From Paenibacillus sp. SC116 (lineage in GTDB: Bacteria > Bacillota > Bacilli > Paenibacillales > Paenibacillaceae), in assembly GCF_024733555.1 (NCBI RefSeq), contig NZ_JANIOF010000005.1, positions 186,001 to 250,000 of the forward strand: a stretch of 64,000 bases of DNA, in the 5' to 3' direction. This document shows positions 16,666 through 24,495 of this stretch, in pieces. A program made the position numbers and the translations under genes. The first letter of the stretch is position 1. Each line of letters starts with the position of its first letter. Below the pieces are notes generated by a model, which ran no database searches, was not told where the DNA came from, and saw only the letters and a program-made list of their open reading frames with translations.

Positions 16666-18405
16666 CTAATTTCTCGGGAAATAAAAGCGAATGGTCGTAC
16701 CTGTCCCTATCTGGCTCTGTACAGAAGCCTCACCTTCGTGCGCTTCTATTAATTGCTTCGTAATAGCCATACCAAGACCGCTGCCTTGATCCGTCGTATC
16801 TGTAGATGTGCCGCGGTAATATCTTTGAAACAAATTTTGCTGCGCCTGTTCATCCATTCCCCGACCATCGTCCTTAAATAATATAGTCGTGCCTGTTTCA
16901 TCTTGTTCGATAGATACTGTCACAGTCGTTCCTGGTTCGTTGTGAATCCAAGCATTCATACACACATTTTCAACTGCCCTAACAAAATATCGAACATCAA
17001 TGTTCAGCATAATAGGTTGTGGGTGAGGATTGAAAACGATCTTTGCATCTGTATTTTCTGCATCCGCTGGTACAGGCAGCAGTTCATGTAGAATGCTAGA
17101 AAGCCAATCATTCATTTCAGTCTCCACTCGATCCATTGGCAAAGCATTACTTTTTAATTGATAGGTTAAATTCAAATCTTGAATAAGCTCATCCATTCGT
17201 TCCGCCTTCTGCTGAATAAACGTTGTAAATTCCAACCGCTCTGCTTCGCTCCACTTATATTCGCTAGCATTCAGCAAATGAGCATAGCCAATAATCGAGG
17301 ATAACGGGGTCTTGAGATCATGAGTTAAGCCAGTCAACCATTGCTCCCGCAGCCGTTCATGCTTTTCTCGCTCACTTTCAGATTCTTGCAGTCTCTCAGA
17401 TAGCGTACGTAGAGACTGCCAGACGTCGCTATATATCCGATAATTGCGTTTCAACTTCCCCTTGCGGTTAAGCGAAGGATACTTTCCAAGTATATTCCTC
17501 GGCTCCTCGTATTCATGATTGGACATCGCTTCAGCCCATCTCATAAAATGAGCAAGCGGACGGCCAATTCTATCGCTTTCCCACCATGCCATGATGACAA
17601 ACAGAATCAGCATAGAAAGCACCACAGCCCCGGTACCGACCATCCATATTTCCGATTCGCTATATAAGTGCAAGCCTGCCATCATCACATAAGGCTCTGC
17701 ATCTATCGCTGAATAAGGCATACGAAGAATCCATGTATTCCCGGAGTGCGAATTGTATTGAAAAGCAACTCGCTCGCCATATTGATCCTCGTATGTAGCA
17801 CGCAGAACCAACTCATACGAACTTATGTTAATTTTTATACCTTTCGGCTTATTCCAACTCTCCAATTCATCTCCTTCCGCATTCAGCAGTTGCACCCAAG
17901 CGCTGGCTTGTTTTAACATCGGCTTTGCCTGTTCAGGATCTTCTAACCATGCATCCAGAAACTGTTCATCATCTGGCTTCACACCATAAACGAGCATTAT
18001 TTCATAATCACCTATAGCTCTCAAATAAGCATATACGTCATAAGGAAAAGGAATCTTTCGATGCATATAAGAGACAAGTTCTCCTACCTTATACTTTTTA
18101 GGCACATCTTCCGGAACAAAAAATTCATGCAACACCTGTCCATTTGAATCTGCAATTTGAAGCCAACCCCCGCTAGCCTTCACTTCCATCATCAACTGCT
18201 CGTCCCATTGAATTTGACCATTTGTAATCGATATGGAATCTACCAAATTATTAATTCCATGATTAGCAAAATTCCGGTTCATATCCAAAGCCATCATGCG
18301 ATCCACAATCCATGTAAATGCGATGACAACACTTATAAGCAAAGCGATCGCAATAAACAACCACTGTCGTATGTAGTGCCACGCCAGTCTTCGAGTCGCT
18401 TTCAC
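16666..18405 (-). CDS. Two-component sensor histidine kinase
   Basis: A 579-residue membrane kinase. Two membrane segments (about residues 15-34 and 255-276) flank an extracytoplasmic sensor domain of about 220 residues with no recognisable family. A long coiled-coil region leads to the phosphoacceptor His in LTHDLKTPLSSIIGYAHLL. The ATP-binding domain follows, with N box ENVCMNAWIHNE, G1 box KDDGRGMD and G2 box GSGLGMAITKQLIEAH. The start is GTG with AAGGAGGG seven bases before, two bases after the response regulator stop, so the pair is translationally close. The pair sits between gpr and spoIIP, divergent from an M23 lipoprotein gene that may be its target. The signal sensed is unknown. 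Confidence 0.93.
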   Translation of the reverse strand: MKATRRLAWHYIRQWLFIAIALLISVVIAFTWIVDRMMALDMNRNFANHGINNLVDSISITNGQIQWDEQLMMEVKASGGWLQIADSNGQVLHEFFVPEDVPKKYKVGELVSYMHRKIPFPYDVYAYLRAIGDYEIMLVYGVKPDDEQFLDAWLEDPEQAKPMLKQASAWVQLLNAEGDELESWNKPKGIKINISSYELVLRATYEDQYGERVAFQYNSHSGNTWILRMPYSAIDAEPYVMMAGLHLYSESEIWMVGTGAVVLSMLILFVIMAWWESDRIGRPLAHFMRWAEAMSNHEYEEPRNILGKYPSLNRKGKLKRNYRIYSDVWQSLRTLSERLQESESEREKHERLREQWLTGLTHDLKTPLSSIIGYAHLLNASEYKWSEAERLEFTTFIQQKAERMDELIQDLNLTYQLKSNALPMDRVETEMNDWLSSILHELLPVPADAENTDAKIVFNPHPQPIMLNIDVRYFVRAVENVCMNAWIHNEPGTTVTVSIEQDETGTTILFKDDGRGMDEQAQQNLFQRYYRGTSTDTTDQGSGLGMAITKQLIEAHEGEASVQSQIGTGTTIRFYFPRN

Positions 18406-18407
18406 CT

Positions 18408-19226
18408 TTATCCCTCCTTGCGTTTTGGACGAGACAGCAGCTTATAACCCATTCCTCGTATCGTAACAAGATAGGTTGGTTCACTCGGAGTTTCCTCAAT
18501 ACGCTCCCTAATTCGATGAATATGCACCATGACTGTATTATCGTCTTTGACAGCATCTAAGCCCCATACTTGTTCGTACAGTTCACCTTTGGAAAAAATT
18601 CGATTCGGGTGCTTGCACAAATAAAGCAGCAGTTGGAACACCATAGCAGGACAATCAACAGATTGATCATCTACAATTAATTCGCCAGCTTGCTCGTCGA
18701 CTTGGAATCTACCAAAATCATAAATACCTCTATTAGATTGAGGTGTCAAAGAGCTTGAATGATAATTCGTAGTTGTTCGCATCGATTCTTGTTGTTTGGA
18801 AGCCGAAACTCGTTCACCTTGAGCATGATGAATGGCTTGCTTATAAGATAAGTGCCGCTTCAACTGTACCTTTACTCTCGCAGCCAACTCCAGCGGGTTA
18901 AACGGCTTCGTCATATAATCGTCTCCACCGAGGGCAAAGCCAGTTAGCTTATCCAAATCAGTCGTGCGAGCGGTTACGAATAAAATGGGAGCTTCTGTTT
19001 TTAGACGTAATAGAGGAGCAATCTCGAACCCACTCTTCCCTGGCAGCATCACATCTAATATGATGCAATCCAGTTGAAATTGTTCATTCATTTGTAGAGC
19101 TTCTTCCGCATTCGAAGCCGTATGTATATTTATAAAACCTTCCTTATTAAGTACGGTTACGACGAGCTTCTGCAAAGCTGCTTCATCTTCCACGATAAGG
19201 ATATGTGCTTGCTGCAAGTCATTCAT
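18408..19226 (-). CDS. OmpR/PhoB family response regulator
   Basis: A 272-residue DNA-binding regulator. The receiver domain has the acidic pocket ILIVEDEAALQ, the phosphorylated Asp in IILDVMLPGKSG (about residue 58) and the Lys in DDYMTKPFNPLEL. The C-terminal winged helix contains NRIFSKGELYEQVWG and DDNTVMVHIHRIRERIE, followed by YLVTIRGMGYKL, as in PhoB/OmpR proteins. A Ser/Thr/Gln-rich linker of about 40 residues, longer than usual, joins the domains. GGGGAG precedes ATG. It is the first gene of the pair with the kinase. Members of this family bind direct repeats spaced about 11 bp, and such repeats exist in the upstream region. Confidence 0.95.
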   Translation of the reverse strand: MNDLQQAHILIVEDEAALQKLVVTVLNKEGFINIHTASNAEEALQMNEQFQLDCIILDVMLPGKSGFEIAPLLRLKTEAPILFVTARTTDLDKLTGFALGGDDYMTKPFNPLELAARVKVQLKRHLSYKQAIHHAQGERVSASKQQESMRTTTNYHSSSLTPQSNRGIYDFGRFQVDEQAGELIVDDQSVDCPAMVFQLLLYLCKHPNRIFSKGELYEQVWGLDAVKDDNTVMVHIHRIRERIEETPSEPTYLVTIRGMGYKLLSRPKRKEG

Positions 19227-19411
19227 ATGTATCTCCCCTTATATAATCGTATTCGCTTCTCTCCCATTGCTCCATGACTACTCTTTGCGATCAAAAAGAT
19301 TTTCTAATTATTAACATGTTCTAGATAAGTATAAATCATCATATCATACAGCCCAATCTGTTAATTAGACACGCTGTAGGCTACACCATACCACGGCAGG
19401 CTTACCTTTCC

Positions 19412-19440
19412 TCTAACGGTTTCTTAACAGAACCTTAACA
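19412..19440 (+). promoter_or_regulatory. Three direct repeats at 11-bp spacing (PhoP/PhoB-type binding site)
   Basis: TCTAACG (19412), CTTAACA (19423) and CTTAACA (19434) follow each other at exact 11-bp intervals in the 337-base region between the divergent response regulator gene and the M23 lipoprotein gene. This resembles the TTAACA Pho box of Bacillus PhoP and, more generally, sites for PhoB/OmpR regulators. The rest of this gap is AT-rich; a TATAAA at 19449-19454 could be an associated -10 box, but no unique promoter can be assigned. Confidence 0.55.
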
Positions 19441-19522
19441 AATCCTTTTATAAACCAAAATATTACATATATTATTTATATTCCGTTACACTGCACTTAA
19501 AAGTGAACCTTTATTATACAAA

Positions 19523-19538
19523 TTAGAAGCGATAACAA
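19523..19538 (+). promoter_or_regulatory. cre-like site before the M23 lipoprotein gene
   Basis: TTAGAAGCGATAACAA fits WTGNAANCGNWNNCAW except at the third base. It shares AAGCGATAACA with the site at 917-932. It lies about 25 bases before the start codon, after a TATACA-like -10 region. Confidence 0.3.
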
Positions 19539-19563
19539 ACGCAACCACAAAGGAGACTATGTC

Positions 19564-20643
19564 ATGAAAAATAACTTGGATGTCACCAACCATACATATG
19601 GAAAAAGTAAAAACAGAAACACGCTATCACGTTCAACAGCTGCTATTGTTTCAACACTTCTCCTTTCTTCTCTTCTACTGAGCGGATGCATAGACAAAGA
19701 AGCAGCCGCAGCTCCGAAACATATAACGAAAGAAAACAAGGAGAATGTAAAAGTGGAGAAGAAGAAGACAGTCGTTGTATCAAAGAAACACTTAGAAAAA
19801 TGGATAGCAGCACATGATGGCCGCTCCATACACGCAGCAATGGAAGCAAGTTTTCAGAAAAAAGTAAGCCAAAATGATGTCCAGAAGCTGTTAGCAGCCT
19901 TCTGGACGAAAGGGGAGCAGCCACGTTATGTGGGGCAACGATTTTCACCTGATGGTATCATTGCTGAATCCTGGACAAATAAAGATAAAAGTAAACTGAT
20001 TTTAGCGGAATTTGAGAACGGCAAAATCTCATATTTACTCTTGCTGACTCCTCCAAAATTCCCAGAGACTGATTCCTATCAAACAAAAACGACTTTCCAA
20101 CTTCCATTTGATGGCGAATGGTTCGTGGGGTGGGGCGGTCATAATGTAATCGAAAATTATCACTATGCTTATGAAACACAGCGCTATGCGCTTGACCTCG
20201 TTGTGACGAAGAAAGGGAAAAGCTTTAAGGGTAGTGGAAAGAATAACGAAGACTATTATGCATTTGGCAAAAAAGTATTATCGCCTGCGGATGGAACCGT
20301 TGTTGAAATTGTCACCGACATTCCAGATAACGTACCAGGAGAGATGAACCCAGAACAGACAGCTGGCAACTATGTCATTATCGATCATGGCAACAATGAA
20401 TATAGTTTACTAGCACATTTCAAGCAGCATTCTATCAAAGTGAAGAAGGGTGATAAGATCAAGACTGGCGACTATCTGGGAGACTGCGGCAATTCGGGTA
20501 ATTCAAGCGAGGCACACATCCACTATCAAGTAAGCGACAAACCAAGCTTTGAACATGGTCGTTCGTTGCCTCCTCGTTACGAAAAAGGAATTTTCCCTGT
20601 ACAGGGTCAGACGTTGAAAGGACAATCCTCAACAAACAAATAA
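19564..20643 (+). CDS. M23 (LytM-type) metallopeptidase lipoprotein
   Basis: A 359-residue exported lipoprotein. After a basic N-terminus of about 22 residues comes a hydrophobic stretch and the lipobox LLSGC, so the mature protein is anchored by its Cys near residue 42. A middle domain (about 75-170) resembles the DUF3887-type domain found before such peptidases. The C-terminal peptidase domain has a first metal site in NYHYAYETQRYALDLVV, the glycine-rich core NYVIIDHGNNEYSLLAHF, and the HxH motif EAHIHYQ. This class cuts peptidoglycan cross-bridges. AAAGGAG lies eight bases before ATG. The gene is transcribed away from the adjacent two-component pair, and a row of regulator-type repeats lies between them, so it is a candidate target of that system. 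Confidence 0.9.
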   Translation: MKNNLDVTNHTYGKSKNRNTLSRSTAAIVSTLLLSSLLLSGCIDKEAAAAPKHITKENKENVKVEKKKTVVVSKKHLEKWIAAHDGRSIHAAMEASFQKKVSQNDVQKLLAAFWTKGEQPRYVGQRFSPDGIIAESWTNKDKSKLILAEFENGKISYLLLLTPPKFPETDSYQTKTTFQLPFDGEWFVGWGGHNVIENYHYAYETQRYALDLVVTKKGKSFKGSGKNNEDYYAFGKKVLSPADGTVVEIVTDIPDNVPGEMNPEQTAGNYVIIDHGNNEYSLLAHFKQHSIKVKKGDKIKTGDYLGDCGNSGNSSEAHIHYQVSDKPSFEHGRSLPPRYEKGIFPVQGQTLKGQSSTNK

Positions 20644-20652
20644 TGCTGCACG

Positions 20653-20716
20653 AAAAAGCCTTTCCTGTAAGTGAGAGAGTTCTAATGTTTCTCTACTCGC
20701 TAGGAAAGGCTTTTTT
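20653..20716. terminator. Bidirectional terminator between the M23 gene and gpr
   Basis: AAAAAGCCTTTCCT pairs with AGGAAAGGCTTTTTT, and an inner GAGAGAG/CTCT pairing extends the hairpin. A-runs and T-runs on both sides allow it to act for both convergent genes. Confidence 0.92.
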
Positions 20717-20720
20717 GTTG

Positions 20721-21722
20721 TTAATGCGTATACGCCGCTACATTATTCGTATCTACAGCTTCATGAAGAGCAGCATTTAAGCCGCTGGCAATAATGTTCG
20801 CCATATCTTCAATAAATTCATCGACCTCTTTAGGCGTTACAATGACATCATGTCCAAGCGGTTCCAGCACTTCTTTAACAAGTTGTAATCGTTCTTGCTC
20901 CGACACTTCGTCTAATAGACCTATAACGTCTCGTGACTTTACATTTTCATGACTAAAATGTTCTTTCATCAACTCAATCGCATTATTTACAATCGTTGAG
21001 GCATAGCATACGGTCGGCACACCTATTGCAATACAAGGTATTCCAAGTATTTCTTTCGTCAACCCTTTGCGCTTATTTCCAATCCCGGAGCCTGGATGAA
21101 TACCGATATCTGCAACTTGAATCGTAGTATTGACTCTTTCCAAAGCCTTGGACGCCAACGCATCGATTGCTATAATTACATCAGGACGTGTTTTCTCCAC
21201 AATGGCGTGTACGATTTCGCTAGATTCGATGCCCGTTGTTCCCAGTACACCGGGAGCCACAGCACTAACTTGCCTATAACCCGGACTTACTTGCTCAGGC
21301 ACGAGTTCAAAATAATGCCTTGTTACCAATATATTTTCTACGACCATCGGGCCGAGCGCATCTGGCGTTACATTCAAGTTGCCCAAACCAACGATCAATA
21401 CCTTATCAGTTGGCTTTACTCCTGTTTCTACTAAATATTTTTCAAATAGTTGAGCAAACTTCGTCGCTACCCGATCTTGTAGGTCTGAGTCTTTTTTACG
21501 CAATCCGGGCACCTCTAGTGTTAAATATCGCCCTTGTACGCGCCCCATTGCATGGGAACCTTCTTCATTATATACGTTCAAGTTCGTTACTTTAATTCCC
21601 GCTGCATTCTCTACATGCTCCTCCACACCAGGCAGCGGCACATGGATATCAGGCTGCGCCATTTCACGCGCTTCAAGTGCTAAGTCCGTTCGTACCGAAT
21701 ACTTGTTCAAATCTGCCGTCAT
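20721..21722 (-). CDS. gpr: Germination protease GPR
   Basis: A 333-residue aspartic-type endopeptidase that degrades the small acid-soluble spore proteins when spores germinate. The family features are clear: the pro-segment before VRTDLALEA, KVLIVGLGNLNVTPDALGP, DVIIAIDALASKALERVNTT and DTGI-like VADIGIHPGSGIGNKR. It is made as an inactive zymogen in the forespore and trims its own N-terminus late in spore formation. GGGAGG precedes ATG. A sigma-G-like promoter lies upstream. It is divergent from rpsT as in Bacillus, but is separated from spoIIP by an inserted two-component and peptidase block. Confidence 0.98.
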   Translation of the reverse strand: MTADLNKYSVRTDLALEAREMAQPDIHVPLPGVEEHVENAAGIKVTNLNVYNEEGSHAMGRVQGRYLTLEVPGLRKKDSDLQDRVATKFAQLFEKYLVETGVKPTDKVLIVGLGNLNVTPDALGPMVVENILVTRHYFELVPEQVSPGYRQVSAVAPGVLGTTGIESSEIVHAIVEKTRPDVIIAIDALASKALERVNTTIQVADIGIHPGSGIGNKRKGLTKEILGIPCIAIGVPTVCYASTIVNNAIELMKEHFSHENVKSRDVIGLLDEVSEQERLQLVKEVLEPLGHDVIVTPKEVDEFIEDMANIIASGLNAALHEAVDTNNVAAYTH

Positions 21723-21757
21723 CGTCTTCCTCCCGTCAAATCATCGCGTGCTCTCGC

Positions 21758-21788
21758 TATTATGCGCAAGTTGTTCGTTCCATTATGC
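21758..21788 (-). promoter_or_regulatory. Possible sigma-G promoter of gpr
   Basis: On the minus strand CATAATA (21758-21764) fits the forespore sigma-G -10 consensus exactly. GCATA (21784-21788) fits the -35, but the spacer is 19 bases, one or two more than usual. CGCATAAT occurs twice in this stretch. Expression of gpr from a forespore promoter is established in Bacillus. Confidence 0.45.
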
Positions 21789-21845
21789 GTATACTTACGT
21801 AAATTCTTCGATAAACTCGCGTCAAATCGCGGGATTTCCACGTAA

Positions 21846-21860
21846 TGGGAGGTGCTCCCA
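21846..21860. repeat. Short inverted repeat next to the rpsT promoter
   Basis: TGGGAG - GTG - CTCCCA is a perfect 6-bp inverted repeat ending 14 bases before the rpsT -35 box. It could be an operator or an incidental hairpin. Confidence 0.3.
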
Positions 21861-21874
21861 GTATGGGTTGTGTG

Positions 21875-21903
21875 TTGCTTTTTACTATACATCATGATAG
21901 AAT
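21875..21903 (+). promoter_or_regulatory. Sigma-A promoter of rpsT
   Basis: TTGCTT (21875-21880) and TAGAAT (21898-21903) are 17 bases apart. The transcript would carry a leader of about 80 bases before the S20 start. Confidence 0.65.
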
Positions 21904-21988
21904 ACTTTAAGTTGTGAATCATTTCATTCAGATCTTTTTCTGTGAATTGATTCTATTGTCGCACTACGATGCAACGGAGGTGAAAGCA

Positions 21989-22261
21989 ATGCCAAACATT
22001 AAATCCGCTGTTAAACGCGTAAAAACAAACGACAAACGTCGTATGTTGAACGCTTCCCAAAAATCCGCACTTCGTACAGCTGTTAAAGCTGCTGATGTCT
22101 CTTTGACAACTACTGAAGTGGAAACAGCTAAAGCAGCTGTAGCTTTGGCTTCCAAGAAATTGGACAAAGCTGTGACTAAAGGTTTGATCCACAAAAATGC
22201 GGCTGCCCGCAAAAAATCTCGCTTAGCACAAAAATTGAACGCTTTGACTGCACAAGCATAA
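21989..22261 (+). CDS. rpsT: 30S ribosomal protein S20
   Basis: A 90-residue, strongly basic protein of the small ribosomal subunit that binds 16S rRNA early in assembly. It begins [18 protein letters not shown] and has the conserved [16 protein letters not shown] segment near its end. The open frame starts at 21914, but ACGGAGGTGA just before the ATG at 21989 and the family N-terminus fix the start there. It stands alone on the plus strand between gpr and holA, as in Bacillus, with its own promoter and terminator. Confidence 0.99.
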   Translation: MPNIKSAVKRVKTNDKRRMLNASQKSALRTAVKAADVSLTTTEVETAKAAVALASKKLDKAVTKGLIHKNAAARKKSRLAQKLNALTAQA

Positions 22262-22291
22262 TCAAAGCCTTTCATACTTAGCTTAAAGCGC

Positions 22292-22323
22292 AAAAAAAGC
22301 TGTCCTCCAGGACAGCTTTTTTA
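22292..22323 (+). terminator. Terminator after rpsT
   Basis: AAAAAAAGCTGTCCT and AGGACAGCTTTTTT form a tight hairpin followed by a T-run. The A-run on the left suggests it can also act on the opposite strand, on transcripts coming from holA. Confidence 0.92.
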
Positions 22324-22463
22324 TTTGCATGCTTTACTATGAAATTTCCTATTACTACGATAAGTTATGGATTGGAGCAAGCTTCTCTAGTAGACTTACT
22401 CTCCATCCGCTCATAAATCTTCATGTATTACTTTTCATAACTGTAATTGATTAAAATATCGAT

Positions 22464-23504
22464 CTATTTTAGCTTATGACGTGGAACGCCGCTGCTAAGC
22501 CTCATAATGAACAACTCAAGCCCTAACGTCTTCTCCACTCGCCCGCTCTTCATTTCATAATCCAACTCAGCTGCTTCTGTGAGCCATGCTGCTAGCGCAC
22601 TGGCAGGATGTGAACGCGCCTGTTCTGCTGCCATCTTAACCGCATAAGGATGCAATCCTAGCTGCGATGCTGCCTGCTGCTGACTAAAGCTCTGTCCTGT
22701 CAGTTCCTTCACTTGCAGCATAATGCGCAGTTGACGAACGATAAGTGCTACGATCTTAATTGGCTCTTCCTTCTGCTTCAACAACTCATGCAGCGTTGAT
22801 AATGCCCGATCCGTGCGTTTCCCTATAATATCTTCAACAAGTTGAAACACATTTTGTTCTGTATTTTTAGGAACAAGGCTTTCAACTGCGTTAACATCGA
22901 TACGCTGACTCTGGCCTACAAATAGAGACAACTTTTCGATTTCACTCGATAAAGCTTGCAGCTTCGTTCCTGCGCTTTTAATAAGCACATCTACGGCTTG
23001 CTCTTCTATGATGCACTGGCGCTGCTCAGCCTGCTTGATTACCCATTGCACCAGCTCTTCCGCACTGAATGGATTAAACGCTAATACAGCATCAGCTGAT
23101 TTGGCCGCCTTCGTCGTCTTCTTGCGCTCGTCAAGCTTGTCAGCCTGTACCATAAATATAATGATGGTGGTGTCCATCGGTTCCGTCATATACTGCAGCA
23201 AACGATCGGTACGATGCTCAATCTTACCATCCTTGCCAGTACCAAAAATAGACTGATCCTTCACAAGAATCACTTTACGCTCAACAAGAAACGGTGGTGT
23301 TTCTGCTTCTTCCACAACTAGCTCAACCGGCATTTCCGATGTATCCATCTTCATAATCGCCAGTTCGCGATTATCTTCCGGTACGAGCTGCTCCAACATA
23401 AACTGAACAAACTCATCCATTCGATATTTTTCTGAACCATATAACACATAGAACGGTTGTGCTTGGCCCTTCTTAATATGCTTCGCAGCCGTCTTCAAAT
23501 CCAC
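22464..23504 (-). CDS. holA: DNA polymerase III subunit delta (HolA)
   Basis: A 346-residue clamp-loader subunit that opens the beta sliding clamp. Family features include QPFYVLYGSEKYRMDEF at the N-terminus, FLVERKVILVKD, and the C-terminal helical collar region with KIVALIVRQLRIMLQVKEL. The open frame begins 33 codons earlier, but AAGGAGG is eight bases before the GTG at 23504 (MDLKTAAKHIKK), and a factor-independent terminator lies in the longer frame's beginning, so GTG is the start. Located opposite rpsT as yqeN is in Bacillus. Confidence 0.95.
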   Translation of the reverse strand: MDLKTAAKHIKKGQAQPFYVLYGSEKYRMDEFVQFMLEQLVPEDNRELAIMKMDTSEMPVELVVEEAETPPFLVERKVILVKDQSIFGTGKDGKIEHRTDRLLQYMTEPMDTTIIIFMVQADKLDERKKTTKAAKSADAVLAFNPFSAEELVQWVIKQAEQRQCIIEEQAVDVLIKSAGTKLQALSSEIEKLSLFVGQSQRIDVNAVESLVPKNTEQNVFQLVEDIIGKRTDRALSTLHELLKQKEEPIKIVALIVRQLRIMLQVKELTGQSFSQQQAASQLGLHPYAVKMAAEQARSHPASALAAWLTEAAELDYEMKSGRVEKTLGLELFIMRLSSGVPRHKLK

Positions 23505-23549
23505 GTACCATTCCTCCTTAACATCTGTACCGATCATAGCAGACTTAAG

Positions 23550-23653
23550 AAGAAAAACAAAGGGATTGAACGGCAACCCGATCAATCCCTTTGTCCCCAA
23601 CATCTATGATAAACGTCTGTTCGGAGAAGGCCTAGGTCCTTCTCGCAGACGGT
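23550..23653 (-). ncRNA. Structured intergenic RNA candidate upstream of holA, ending in a terminator
   Basis: Read on the minus strand, a two-part hairpin (CGTCTG with CAGACG enclosing GAGAAGG with CCTTCTC, 23614-23651) is followed by a 12-bp perfect stem CAAAGGGATTGA / TCAATCCCTTTG (23558-23593) and a run of five T residues. The second is a textbook terminator. It lies about 50 bases before holA and over 170 bases after the small membrane gene 23773-23997. It may be that gene's terminator, a holA leader attenuator, or the 3' part of a small RNA. No known RNA family was recognised. Confidence 0.5.
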
Positions 23654-23772
23654 TACACGACGACGGGTCCGTTACTAGTTATGTGTTGTTTCTTTCTGCT
23701 AATACTATACGCTAGTCGTGCTTCAAGTGTGCAGCATCCCGTGCAATTTTATTTTGAACTTTCCGTATGAAC

Positions 23773-23997
23773 TTATTCTGGTTTATAACGCCGCTCTCCT
23801 GTACGCGGGTTATAATACACTCTTACCTGTTGCCCTGTCCTCGGATCAATACTTACTTCAGTTGTGCGCTCAAAGCCATCGGGCACATCCGTTTCTGATA
23901 CGTTTCGATATCTGCGATCTTTGAATCGTGCAACAATAAGCAAAACAATAAGAAGTAATGCCTGCGCACCAAAATAAATCCATAGAAATTTAGTCAT
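23773..23997 (-). CDS. Small membrane protein of unknown function
   Basis: A 74-residue protein with one N-terminal membrane helix (FLWIYFGAQALLLIVLLIVA) and a short basic, hydrophilic tail containing DPRTGQQVRVYYNPRTGERRY, in which a PRTGxxxxYxPRTGxRxY type repeat is visible. No function is known to me. It is coupled to the YbjQ gene: the upstream stop TGA overlaps its ATG (TGATG). A GTG one codon earlier is the alternative start. The tail's two similar PRTG units suggest a small cytoplasmic binding motif, but this is a guess. Confidence 0.75.
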   Translation of the reverse strand: MTKFLWIYFGAQALLLIVLLIVARFKDRRYRNVSETDVPDGFERTTEVSIDPRTGQQVRVYYNPRTGERRYKPE

Positions 23998-24323
23998 CAC
24001 GCATTTTCTTTCTCGATAACAACGGCTGTGCCATAAGCCACAATTTCCGTCATATTGTTGCCTGCTTCTCCGGAATCAAAACGAACCATAATAATTGCAT
24101 TCGCTCCCATTGCTTGTGCGTTTCGAACCATGCGGTCCATCGCCTGCTTACGAGCGTCCTCCAACATTTCTGTGTATTGTGTGATCTCGCCGCCAACAAG
24201 CCCCTTAAACGCCGCCATAATATCTTTACCGAGTCCTCGCGCGCGTACGGTTAACCCGAACACAGGACCAATCACTTCTTTCACCTGATAATTCGGAACA
24301 CGCTCGGTTGTTACGATTAACAT
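23997..24323 (-). CDS. YbjQ family (UPF0145) heavy-metal-binding-domain protein
   Basis: A 108-residue soluble protein of the YbjQ/UPF0145 family, a pentamer-forming domain of unsettled function often labelled heavy-metal binding. Typical family segments are VIGPVFGLTVRARGLGKDI, ARKQAMDRMVRNAQAMGANAI and the end EIVAYGTAVVIE. GAGGGGG lies before ATG. It overlaps the start of the following small membrane protein, which suggests the two work together at the membrane. No metal-binding Cys or His cluster is visible in this copy. Confidence 0.88.
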   Translation of the reverse strand: MLIVTTERVPNYQVKEVIGPVFGLTVRARGLGKDIMAAFKGLVGGEITQYTEMLEDARKQAMDRMVRNAQAMGANAIIMVRFDSGEAGNNMTEIVAYGTAVVIEKENA

Positions 24324-24425
24324 ATTATCGCCCCCTCATCGGTTGATTTATCATTTCATACGGCGCAGCGATATATACGTTTCAGTTTCTACCCCAAATG
24401 AATCAAATACCATTACTTGTGGCTA

Positions 24426-24464
24426 CTAAAAAAAAGCAGCCTACTGTAATAAGATAGGCTGCTT
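24426..24464 (-). terminator. Terminator after the anti-sigma gene
   Basis: On the minus strand AAGCAGCCTA - TCTTATTACAG - TAGGCTGCTT is followed by TTTTTTAG. It closes the ECF sigma / anti-sigma transcript. Confidence 0.93.
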
Positions 24465-24495
24465 CTTAGCAATAAATTCAAATGAATGAAGCTAG

